Origin: Thalassospiraceae bacterium
Lineage (GTDB): Bacteria > Pseudomonadota > Alphaproteobacteria > Rhodospirillales > Magnetovibrionaceae
Direction of reading: 5' to 3'
Assembly (NCBI GenBank): GCA_030637845.1
Contig: DAOWFT010000153.1
Coordinates: 1 to 20,114 of the forward strand
Length of the DNA: 20,114 bases
A program made the position numbers and the translations under genes. Below the pieces are notes generated by a model that saw only the letters and a program-made list of their open reading frames with translations, was not told the DNA's origin and ran no database searches. Positions 7,916-14,336 of the stretch are shown here, piece by piece. Numbering within the stretch: position 1 is the first letter of the stretch; each line of letters starts with the position of its first letter.

Positions 7916-8590
7916 TTAAGCACGCCAGATAGGGTCTGTCAGGGTATCAAGGAATGCCGCATGGGCGGCCTCTTCATCCTTGCTCGGGGCAAATATGCGT
8001 GCTTCACGTTTGGTGCGCGTCGCACCATCACCGCCGCTGACCGCCGCTGCGCCAGCAGTTGCAAGACCAAGGTCTGTTTGCCTGCCGCCGGTAAGTTCCA
8101 AATAAACATCCGCCAACAAGCGTGCATCAAGCAGCGCGCCGTGCAGTTCGCGATTTGAATTATCAACATTAAAACGCCGACACAGTGCATCAAGGTTGGC
8201 CGGTGCGCCGGGGAATTTTTTTCTCGCCATGCGAACCGTATCGGTTGTGCGTTCCATTGGGATTGGGTCGCGTTCAAGCAAAGCAAGTTCAGCATTTATA
8301 AAACGCATATCAAATTCGGCGTTATGGATTACCAACTGCGACGAGCCGATAAATTCTAAAAATGCGTCGGCGGTTTTTTCAAACACCGGATAACCGCCAA
8401 GAAATTCTTCGCTCAGGCCATGTATGGCCTCGGCTTCTGCCGGCATATCGCGTTTGGGGTTTATGTATTGATGAAAAACATTACCGGTCGCAACGCGGTT
8501 TATCATTTCGACACAGCCGATTTCCACAATGCGGTGGCCCGCCCTTGGGTCAAGGCCGGTTGTTTCAGTATCTAGAGCTATTTCACGCAT
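7916..8590 (-). CDS. dnaQ: DNA polymerase III epsilon subunit (3'-5' proofreading exonuclease)
   Basis: DnaQ is the proofreading subunit of the replicative polymerase core. The 224-residue protein carries all DEDDh exonuclease residues: D7 and E9 in LDTETTGLD, D94 in HNAEFD, and H150 and D155 in LHGALLDARLLA. The part after about residue 190 is the flexible segment that binds the alpha subunit in the family. It lies 15 bases after coaE on the same strand and is probably the last gene of the ppsR-aroE-coaE-dnaQ operon. Confidence 0.96.
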   Translation of the reverse strand: MREIALDTETTGLDPRAGHRIVEIGCVEMINRVATGNVFHQYINPKRDMPAEAEAIHGLSEEFLGGYPVFEKTADAFLEFIGSSQLVIHNAEFDMRFINAELALLERDPIPMERTTDTVRMARKKFPGAPANLDALCRRFNVDNSNRELHGALLDARLLADVYLELTGGRQTDLGLATAGAAAVSGGDGATRTKREARIFAPSKDEEAAHAAFLDTLTDPIWRA

Positions 8591-8605
8591 ATGATTTTAT
8601 CTTCA

Positions 8606-9241
8606 CTAATTACGGCCCCAGTGGGGCCCCCAAACATTTGCCGATGAATTATTTATTATTTTTACCAATTCACGCACCTGACGCAAGCTTTCAGCCCGCC
8701 CGGCCCGGGTAGATATAACATAGTCTGCAAGCTGGCATTTTAATTCGCCTGAAAACTGGTTGTTTTCTATTGCCGTCATGCGGGCGTCGTCCATTCCCGG
8801 GCGCGCCAATACCCGCGGGCGCTGAACAAAGCCCGGCGCATAAACACATGCCACCATATCGGTTTTTACATCAGAGCCGGTTTCAAACAAAAGCGGAATA
8901 TCCAACACAACCGCCTTGGTTCGTCTGCGGGCGTGGGTGGCGATAAATTGTTTTTGCATATCTTCCACCAGCGGATGAAGTATTGCTTCGAGGCTGTGTA
9001 ATTTTTCTGCGCTTTTAAAAACAATGCTGCCCAGTTTTTTTCTATCTATAACGCCGTCCACCACCGCGTGCGGAAACATTACCGCCACGTCTTTGCTGGC
9101 CTGCCCACCCGGGGCCAACAGCGCATGCACCGCCCCGTCGGAATCAAACACCGGAACGCCAAACATTGAAAAAACCGCCGCCGTCTGGGTTTTTCCCATG
9201 CCGATGGCGCCCGTCAGGCCCAACACAAAAGGCCCGCTCAT
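8606..9241 (-). CDS. coaE: Dephospho-CoA kinase
   Basis: CoaE phosphorylates dephospho-CoA at the 3'-hydroxyl, the last step of coenzyme A synthesis. The P-loop GAIGMGKT is at 11-18 in the typical LGLTGxIGxGK context, followed by FDSDGAVHALLAPGG (32-46) and LDIPLLFETG in the CoA-binding region. At 211 residues it is of normal length. Its ATG overlaps the aroE stop by 4 bases (ATGA). The C-terminus (NVWGPHWGRN) shows no recognisable motif. Confidence 0.96.
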   Translation of the reverse strand: MSGPFVLGLTGAIGMGKTQTAAVFSMFGVPVFDSDGAVHALLAPGGQASKDVAVMFPHAVVDGVIDRKKLGSIVFKSAEKLHSLEAILHPLVEDMQKQFIATHARRRTKAVVLDIPLLFETGSDVKTDMVACVYAPGFVQRPRVLARPGMDDARMTAIENNQFSGELKCQLADYVISTRAGRAESLRQVRELVKIINNSSANVWGPHWGRN

Positions 9242-10119
9242 TGGCCCGCCTGTTGCTTAACGCCCCGCAAAACGTGGGTGCGTAATTCGGGTGTGACCAT
9301 CGGGTCTTGTCCAAACCACAAATGAAAACCGGGACGGGCCTGATGCAAAAGCATGCCGATACCATCAACCACCGGGTTGCCACGCGCGCGTGCGGTTTTT
9401 AAAAGTTTTGTTTCAAGGGGGCTATAAACAATGTCGTTCACAACCGCGCCTGCCGGCAGCGCGTCCAGCGATATTTCCAGATCCGCATTTCCCCTCATGC
9501 CAAGGGTGGTTGTGTTAACCAAAAGCCCGGCACCGTCCAGCGCGGCGGCGCGATGTTCCCACGGCACAATTGCAATTTCACCATCCAGTTCCCCGGCCCA
9601 GTGTGGCGCAAGATCAACCGCCAAATTTTCCGCCCGTTCGATCGAACGGTTGGCAATGCGCACTTCGCTAACGCCGGCTGCCAACAACGCCGCAACCACC
9701 GCACGGGCCGCGCCACCCGCGCCCAAAACGGTTGCGCTTATGGCCTTAAGATCAATCCCCGGCGCGCCCTCTCTCAGATTTTGAATAAAACCAAAGGCAT
9801 CGGTATTAAGACCAAAAAGTTTTTTGTCGCCCCTAACAACGATGGTATTAACCGCACCGATATTTTTTGCCATGTCATCGGCGTCGTCAACAATGGCCAG
9901 TGCCGCTTCTTTGTGTGGAACGGTTATATTGACCCCGGCAAAACCGTTTGCATCAAGGGCGCGTAATTCGCGCTCAAGATTTTCCGGCTCTACCGCGATG
10001 CGTTCGTAGGTTCCATCAATGCCAAGTTGCTTTAACCAAAACCCATGCACCAACGGTGAGAGCGAATGATCCACCGGCCATCCGATTACGCCCGCTTTTA
10101 TATGCTTAGGCGCACTCAT
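9238..10119 (-). CDS. aroE: Shikimate dehydrogenase (NADP+)
   Basis: AroE reduces 3-dehydroshikimate to shikimate in the aromatic amino-acid pathway. The 293-residue sequence has the substrate-binding HSLSP (18-22), the catalytic Lys at 70 in NITVPHK, the paired Asp at 107 in NTDAFG, and the nucleotide-binding GAGGAARAV (133-141). The segment VNDIVYSPLETKLL precedes the final substrate-site helix. It overlaps both ppsR upstream and coaE downstream by 4 bases each, so the three are co-translated. No maf gene lies between ppsR and aroE. Confidence 0.96.
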   Translation of the reverse strand: MSAPKHIKAGVIGWPVDHSLSPLVHGFWLKQLGIDGTYERIAVEPENLERELRALDANGFAGVNITVPHKEAALAIVDDADDMAKNIGAVNTIVVRGDKKLFGLNTDAFGFIQNLREGAPGIDLKAISATVLGAGGAARAVVAALLAAGVSEVRIANRSIERAENLAVDLAPHWAGELDGEIAIVPWEHRAAALDGAGLLVNTTTLGMRGNADLEISLDALPAGAVVNDIVYSPLETKLLKTARARGNPVVDGIGMLLHQARPGFHLWFGQDPMVTPELRTHVLRGVKQQAGQ

Positions 10120-10931
10120 ACCTGCTCCAGCCGTTTACGGTGAAGCTGAATTATGGTGGCTGCGGTTTCTTCGACGGATTTTTTACTGACATCAATTACC
10201 GCCCAGCCGTGTTCTTTATAAAGCGCGTTTGCTTCTTTTATTTCCTTCGCCACCGAGCCAAGGTCAACATAATCGGTTTCTTCGTGTTGGCCGTTTACTT
10301 CCAATCGTTGCTGGCGTATCTGCACAAGCCTTTTAGGATCTTTGGTCAGCCCAATTTTCAACGGGCGCTGGGCGTTAATCGCTTCAAGCGGAACCGGAAT
10401 GCCGGGCGTAACCTGAATGTTTGCAGCCTTTAGTCCGTGGTTGGCCAAATAAATACAGGTTGGTGTTTTTGATGTTCTGGAAACTCCAAACAAAATCACA
10501 TCGGCTTGTTCAATCTCGCGCACCGATATTCCGTCATCATGCGCAAGAACATAATGAAGGGCATCAATCTTTGAATAATAATCTGCGTCCATAACGTGCT
10601 GTCTGCCGGGGCGGGCTATGTGCGCGGCACCAAGATAATTTCCCAGCTGGCTAAGAACCGGGTTTAACAAATCAATGCACGGTACTTTTAAATCGCGACA
10701 GCCCTGAACAAGTTTTTCACTCAGGTGGTCATCAACAATTGTAAAAATTACAAACCCGGGGTTTGCCTTTACCTGATCGAGAACGTCTTGCACCTGTTCT
10801 TCTGAACGCACCATCGACCAGGTGTGTTCGTTGGCGTCGGTTTCAGGAAATTGTGCAAGACAGGCGCGGGCAACAACTTCTAACGTTTCGCCGGTCGAAT
10901 CGGATACTTTGTGAAATTGAAATTTTTTCAT
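10116..10931 (-). CDS. ppsR: Pyruvate,water dikinase regulatory protein (kinase/pyrophosphorylase)
   Basis: This family (formerly DUF299) reversibly phosphorylates and inactivates a dikinase, either PEP synthase or pyruvate phosphate dikinase. The 271-residue protein has the N-terminal SDSTGET (10-16), HARPG-type IARPGRQH (105-112), the P-loop GVSRTSKTP (149-157) and TKDPKRLVQIRQQRL. Which dikinase it controls cannot be told from this window. It is the first gene leftward from the putative origin, with about 470 bases of gene-free DNA upstream, so its promoter must lie within that region. No strong Shine-Dalgarno sequence precedes the ATG. Confidence 0.95.
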   Translation of the reverse strand: MKKFQFHKVSDSTGETLEVVARACLAQFPETDANEHTWSMVRSEEQVQDVLDQVKANPGFVIFTIVDDHLSEKLVQGCRDLKVPCIDLLNPVLSQLGNYLGAAHIARPGRQHVMDADYYSKIDALHYVLAHDDGISVREIEQADVILFGVSRTSKTPTCIYLANHGLKAANIQVTPGIPVPLEAINAQRPLKIGLTKDPKRLVQIRQQRLEVNGQHEETDYVDLGSVAKEIKEANALYKEHGWAVIDVSKKSVEETAATIIQLHRKRLEQV

Positions 10932-10991
10932 TTTTTAATCTTATTGCCAGATTCGTTGATTAATCGTGCTGTTAATGGTGTGGGGATGAGT

Positions 10992-11000
10992 TGTGGAAAA
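10992..11000 (-). promoter_or_regulatory. Putative DnaA box
   Basis: The minus strand reads TTTTCCACA, one mismatch (position 3) from the consensus TTATCCACA. It is the ppsR-side member of three identical copies in the region. Confidence 0.6.
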
Positions 11001-11127
11001 GTGGTGTATTTAAAAAAATATGTTTTTTTTCTCCCCGTTTTGCCCTAAATCATCCCGGATTATTTTTATATGTATAACATTCTACACTTTTGCACCAAAC
11101 ACACGCCCTTGGGCCATTGGACCAATA

Positions 11128-11136
11128 TTTTCCACA
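11128..11136 (+). promoter_or_regulatory. Putative DnaA box
   Basis: The plus strand reads TTTTCCACA, identical to the boxes at 10992-11000 and 11281-11289 but in the opposite orientation. Confidence 0.6.
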
Positions 11137-11179
11137 CTATGCCCGTTTTGCCCGCAAAAATTAAACTGGGGCTGTGTCT

Positions 11180-11224
11180 GGGATAACGACCTTTATTGTC
11201 TTATCTGACCCCCGGTTATCCAGT
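11180..11224. promoter_or_regulatory. Pair of weak DnaA-box-like sites
   Basis: GGGATAACG (11180-11188) carries a TTATCC core on the minus strand, and TTATCCAGT (11216-11224, plus strand) differs from the DnaA box at its last two bases. A second exact GGGATAACG lies at 11272-11280, directly beside the strong box at 11281. Such degenerate sites often act as low-affinity DnaA sites in origins, but that is an inference here. Confidence 0.4.
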
Positions 11225-11280
11225 GTTTTAGGCAGCCAAATTTGCGCAAAATAGCTATCTGGATGATTCCCGGGATAACG

Positions 11281-11289
11281 TGTGGAAAA
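11281..11289 (-). promoter_or_regulatory. Putative DnaA box
   Basis: The minus strand reads TTTTCCACA, the third copy. It directly abuts the GGGATAACG element at 11272-11280 and is the strong box closest to the AT-rich run. Confidence 0.6.
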
Positions 11290-11301
11290 TAACAATCCCC
11301 G

Positions 11302-11330
11302 TTATTCAGACTACTACAACAATCACCACC
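11302..11330 (+). promoter_or_regulatory. Near-consensus DnaA box followed by CTA-type trinucleotide tract
   Basis: TTATTCAGA (11302-11310) is one mismatch from TTATNCACA. It is followed without a gap by CTACTACAACAATCACCACC (11311-11330), which leads straight into the AT-only run. On the complementary strand the first two triplets read 3'-GAT-GAT-5', like the DnaA-trio element described next to bacterial unwinding regions. Later triplets diverge, so the match is partial. Confidence 0.45.
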
Positions 11331-11352
11331 TAATTATTTATATAAATATATA
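11331..11352. other. AT-only run, candidate DNA unwinding element
   Basis: Twenty-two consecutive A/T bases lie at the hemE-proximal end of the DnaA-box cluster, where an unwinding element would be expected. A second AT-rich stretch (about 11008-11030, interrupted by one G) lies near the ppsR side. The hemE promoter could also use part of this run. Confidence 0.5.
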
Positions 11353-11401
11353 GATTGTTAGAGGTGTGTTGATAGCTCGAAACCTGATAAAAGTTTGAAC
11401 C

Positions 11402-12439
11402 ATGATGAAAAAAAGATTCCTTCAGGCCCTTGATGGTCAAACCATAACCCCGCCCCCATTCTGGCTTATGCGCCAGGCTGGACGCTACCTGCCTGAGTAT
11501 ATGGAAACCCGGGCAAAATCGAAAAACTTCCTTAATTTTTGTTATTCCCCGGATCTTGCGGTTGAGGTAACCCTACAGCCTTTGCGTCGCTACGGCATGG
11601 ACGCGGCGATTTTGTTTTCCGATATTTTGGTTATTCCCGATGCTTTGGGGCAAAAAGTTGAATTCAAGGTTGGCGAAGGCCCGGTGTTGGAACCGATTAC
11701 CGACGAAGCGGGATTGGAAGCACTGGATATTGAACTTGATGGATTTCATCAGCATTTGGCCCCGGTTTATGAAATTTTGCGCCGGCTATCCAGGGAAATA
11801 CCGTCTGAAACCGCGTTGATAGGTTTTGCCGGTGCGCCGTGGACGGTGGCTACCTACATGGTCGAAGGGAAAGGCAGCAAGAATTATGAAATTATACGTG
11901 GGGTTGCGTTAAATAATCCTGATTTTTTCCAGCGTATGATTGATTTATTGGTTGATGCGACATCAAGTTATCTTATCGAACAAGTTAGAAACGGCGCCGA
12001 GGCACTACAGCTTTTTGATAGTTGGGCCGGGGTTCTGGCGGAAAATGAATTTCGTCGTTGGGTGATTGAGCCAAACGCAGAAATTGTTCGGCGAGTAAAA
12101 AAAGTTCACCCCGATGTAAAAATTATTGGTTTCCCCCGTGGCGCGGGCCCGATGTATGTGGATTTTGTCAAGGAAACCGGGGTTGATGGTGTAAGCGTTG
12201 ATCAAACAGTTCCGCTCGAATGGGTGCGTGACAACATCCAGCCGCACGTGACCGTTCAGGGAAATATGGATAACCTGTTGTTGGTTGCCGGTGGCGAGGA
12301 AATGGATGCCCAAGCCCGCCGCATAATTGATGTTTTAGGCCGGGGGCCGTTTATTTTTAACCTTGGTCACGGGATTGTTCCCCACACCCCGCCGGAAAAT
12401 GTTGCCCGACTTGCAGAAATTATTCGCGGCGAAGGGTGA
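11402..12439 (+). CDS. hemE: Uroporphyrinogen decarboxylase
   Basis: HemE converts uroporphyrinogen III to coproporphyrinogen III by removing four acetate carboxyls in haem synthesis. The 345-residue protein has both family signatures: PFWLMRQAGRYLPEY (19-33) and GFAGAPWTVATYMVEG (141-156). The catalytic Asp is at 74 in FSDILVIPDALG. The first two codons are both ATG, so the start could be 11402 or 11405. It directly follows the putative origin and is one base from hemH, forming a hem operon. In Caulobacter a hemE promoter lies within the origin, and a similar arrangement is plausible here. Confidence 0.97.
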   Translation: MMKKRFLQALDGQTITPPPFWLMRQAGRYLPEYMETRAKSKNFLNFCYSPDLAVEVTLQPLRRYGMDAAILFSDILVIPDALGQKVEFKVGEGPVLEPITDEAGLEALDIELDGFHQHLAPVYEILRRLSREIPSETALIGFAGAPWTVATYMVEGKGSKNYEIIRGVALNNPDFFQRMIDLLVDATSSYLIEQVRNGAEALQLFDSWAGVLAENEFRRWVIEPNAEIVRRVKKVHPDVKIIGFPRGAGPMYVDFVKETGVDGVSVDQTVPLEWVRDNIQPHVTVQGNMDNLLLVAGGEEMDAQARRIIDVLGRGPFIFNLGHGIVPHTPPENVARLAEIIRGEG

Positions 12440-12440
12440 G

Positions 12441-13556
12441 ATGCCAAATCAAAAATTAAACGCACAAAAACTAGCTGTAGTGCTGTTTAACCTTGGCGGA
12501 CCGGATAGCCCGGATGCAATAAAGCCGTTTTTGTTTAACCTTTTCAATGACAAGGCGATAATCGCTGCGCCCGCGCCAATTCGCTGGCTGTTGGCCAAAT
12601 GGATTTCGTTCAAGCGCGCCCCCGTTGCAAAAAAAATATACGCAGAGATTGGTGGGCGCTCACCCATTCTGGAACTAACACAGGACCAGGCCCGGGCACT
12701 TGAAGGTGTTTTAAAAACACGCCTAGCGGAAACCGAAACGCAGGTGTTTGTTTCCATGCGCTATTGGCACCCGTTTGCTTTTGAAACAGCTGGGGCGGTA
12801 AAAAGTTTTGCCCCTGATAAAATATTGTTGTTGCCGCTGTATCCACAATATTCAACCACCACCAGCGCATCGTCTCTTGATGAATGGAAATCAGTTGCCG
12901 CAAGCGCGGGTATTTCAGCGCCGACAAAATCTATTTGTTGTTGGCCAACCCAGCCGGGGTTTATTGCGGCGCAAGCAAAATTGTTAAACGAGGCGGTAGC
13001 CGTTGCCACAACCACCGCTACGCCCGACACACCAATTGAAGTTTTATTTTCCGCCCACGGTCTTCCTAAACGAACTGTTGAGCGCAGCGGCGACCCATAC
13101 CCGGAACAGATAATGGCGGGGGCCGAAGCAATTGTAAAAGCCGCCCACAATCTGGCCCCGGGTAACGAGGGTAGGTTTAGCTGGAAGGTAAGCTATCAAA
13201 GCCGCGTTGGCCCGTTGGAATGGATTGGCCCCGACACCGAAGATGAAATCAGGCGCGCCGGAAAAAGAAAAGCCGCCCTGATAATTGTTCCCTTGGCGTT
13301 TGTTTCAGAACATTCGGAAACATTGGTTGAGCTGGATATTGAATACAAAGCAGTGGCAAAAAAAGCCGGAGTAAAAAATTACATTCGGGTTGGCGTGGTT
13401 GGCACCCAGCCTGATTTTATAAATGGCCTTGCCGATCTTGTGGCTATGGCATTGAACGCAGATTGTGACCCGGTGCCGGGGTCTGGCTGTGGCAACGTAT
13501 GTGCGCCTAAAGCTGGGGCCATAGCTATAGCTTGTCCGGCAGCCATAGCTAGGTGA
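12441..13556 (+). CDS. hemH: Ferrochelatase
   Basis: HemH inserts ferrous iron into protoporphyrin IX. The 371-residue protein begins with KLAVVLFNLGGPDSPDAIKPF and has the active-site His at 206 in LFSAHGLPK and the conserved Glu at 293 in FVSEHSETLVELD. The ATG at 12441 lies one base after the hemE stop; an in-frame reading further upstream overlaps hemE and was rejected. The C-terminus is long and Cys-bearing (C342, C350, C354, C365), with C166/C167 inside the protein. This resembles [2Fe-2S] ferrochelatases such as the Mycobacterium enzyme, in which one internal and several C-terminal Cys bind the cluster. The cluster is inferred. Confidence 0.95.
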   Translation: MPNQKLNAQKLAVVLFNLGGPDSPDAIKPFLFNLFNDKAIIAAPAPIRWLLAKWISFKRAPVAKKIYAEIGGRSPILELTQDQARALEGVLKTRLAETETQVFVSMRYWHPFAFETAGAVKSFAPDKILLLPLYPQYSTTTSASSLDEWKSVAASAGISAPTKSICCWPTQPGFIAAQAKLLNEAVAVATTTATPDTPIEVLFSAHGLPKRTVERSGDPYPEQIMAGAEAIVKAAHNLAPGNEGRFSWKVSYQSRVGPLEWIGPDTEDEIRRAGKRKAALIIVPLAFVSEHSETLVELDIEYKAVAKKAGVKNYIRVGVVGTQPDFINGLADLVAMALNADCDPVPGSGCGNVCAPKAGAIAIACPAAIAR

Positions 13557-13592
13557 TAATCTCGCTTAAATTTATCGGTTAGGAAAAAACAT

Positions 13593-14030
13593 ATGCTCGA
13601 CGGAAATGCTTTTTTGTGGGTAAAGGCGCTGCACGTAATCGCGGTAATCGCGTGGATGGCGGGACTTTTGTATTTACCCCGGCTTTTCATTTATCACACC
13701 CAGACCACCCGCGGCAGTCAGGCATCTGAAACCTTCAAGGTGATGGAGCGTCGCCTGCTGCGCGCCATAATGAACCCGGCAATGATTGCTACTTGGGTGC
13801 TTGGGTTGTGGGTCTATGTTTCCATGGGCGATTATTCCGATGTCTGGATGCACATAAAGTTTGTCGGGGTTATTGGCCTGACCATTGCCCACGGGCTTAT
13901 GGCCCGCTGGCGCAAGGATTTTGAGGCCGACAGGAACGTTCGCCCCGATATATTTTACCGCATCGCCAACGAGGTCCCGACGGCGCTGATGATAATTATT
14001 GTCATCATGGTTATTGTGAAACCGTTTTAA
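13593..14030 (+). CDS. hemJ: Protoporphyrinogen IX oxidase, HemJ type
   Basis: HemJ oxidises protoporphyrinogen IX to protoporphyrin IX and is the usual form in alphaproteobacteria that lack HemG and HemY. The 145-residue membrane protein has about four hydrophobic helices (8-27, 60-78, 86-104, 128-143). It carries the conserved His in the first helix (H14, KALHVIAVIAWMAG), the LPRLFIYH motif (28-35) and MHIKF (86-90). An AGGA ribosome site lies at 13581-13584. It follows hemH by 36 bases, so hemE-hemH-hemJ supply consecutive or nearby steps of haem synthesis. Confidence 0.93.
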   Translation: MLDGNAFLWVKALHVIAVIAWMAGLLYLPRLFIYHTQTTRGSQASETFKVMERRLLRAIMNPAMIATWVLGLWVYVSMGDYSDVWMHIKFVGVIGLTIAHGLMARWRKDFEADRNVRPDIFYRIANEVPTALMIIIVIMVIVKPF

Positions 14031-14032
14031 GG

Positions 14033-14251
14033 CTAAACCCCCCAATTTCTGCGGTTTTTGCATGGTCGATACGCATCCGGAATGAACCCTTGGTTCCGTT
14101 CTGGCGGGTCTTGCCATACATCATTTTTGACAAAGCCCTCTCCTTGGTCTAATTCTTTTCCAAGCTTAAGCGGCCCGTTCCAGGGTCCACATTGTTTTTT
14201 AAGAAACTTTCCTTCCTCGGCAAAAAGCTCAAATCGGGCAACACCCCCCAA
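14033..14251 (-). CDS. Probable small uncharacterised protein
   Basis: A 72-codon minus-strand frame fills the hemJ-rho gap and ends two bases from the hemJ stop, tail to tail. The residue mix looks protein-like: RFELFAEEGKFLKKQCGPW, then LKLGKELDQGEGFVKNDVWQ, then DPPERNQGFIPDAYRPCKNR. It is soluble, with charged residues and two Cys, and has no signal peptide or membrane helix. Codons look balanced, with no rare-codon runs. The only in-frame start is a TTG at 14251, just after an in-frame TGA, with no good ribosome site, so the start is uncertain. I do not recognise a named family. The opposite-strand reading is Ser/Pro-rich and less convincing. Confidence 0.5.
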   Translation of the reverse strand: MGGVARFELFAEEGKFLKKQCGPWNGPLKLGKELDQGEGFVKNDVWQDPPERNQGFIPDAYRPCKNRRNWGV

Positions 14252-14336
14252 GCATCAGGTCAGGCTTCAAAATATTTTTTTACACCCCACCCTTAAACCC
14301 AATTCAGCAACACCAGCAAAAAAGTGATCAGGACAA
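14252..14336. promoter_or_regulatory. Upstream region of rho
   Basis: This short segment lies between the probable small minus-strand gene and rho, so it should hold the rho leader and perhaps promoters in both directions. It includes an AT-rich patch (AAAATATTTTTTTACA, about 14269-14284). An AGGA motif (14330-14333) sits just before the rho ATG. No clear -35/-10 pair or attenuator hairpin was identified. rho genes are often autoregulated in their leader, but nothing here proves it. Confidence 0.35.

Larger units (their letters stand above)
10932..11401. other. Candidate chromosomal replication origin (oriC)
   Basis: This gene-free stretch of 470 bases lies between divergent ppsR and hemE. 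It contains three exact copies of TTTTCCACA (one mismatch from the DnaA box TTATCCACA), a TTATTCAGA near-box, three further TTATCC cores, and a 22-bp AT-only run beside them. GANTC sites occur at 10950-10954 and 11265-11269. The Caulobacter origin also lies next to hemE, and the wider order hemE-hemH-hemJ-rho-mnmE-mnmG fits an alphaproteobacterial origin neighbourhood. Genes largely point away from this site on both sides. The region must also carry the ppsR and hemE promoters. The origin call is inferred, not measured. Confidence 0.75.

Noticed and set aside
10960..10975. TTAA-N8-TTAA resembling a CtrA site in the origin region
   Set aside because: The CtrA consensus has 7 bases between TTAA halves; here there are 8 and no other good match nearby.
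11020..11208. 62-codon plus-strand open frame inside the origin region
   Set aside because: It overlaps a DnaA box, has no ribosome site and reads as a Phe/Cys-rich low-quality peptide, so it is a chance frame in AT-rich DNA.
12363..12440. N-terminal extension of ferrochelatase overlapping hemE
   Set aside because: It lies inside hemE codons and does not resemble HemH; the ATG one base after the hemE stop is the natural start.
13523..13548. AGCTATAGCT palindrome and GCCATAGCT repeat at the end of hemH, considered as a terminator
   Set aside because: It lies in coding sequence, the stem has a mismatch and no T-run follows.
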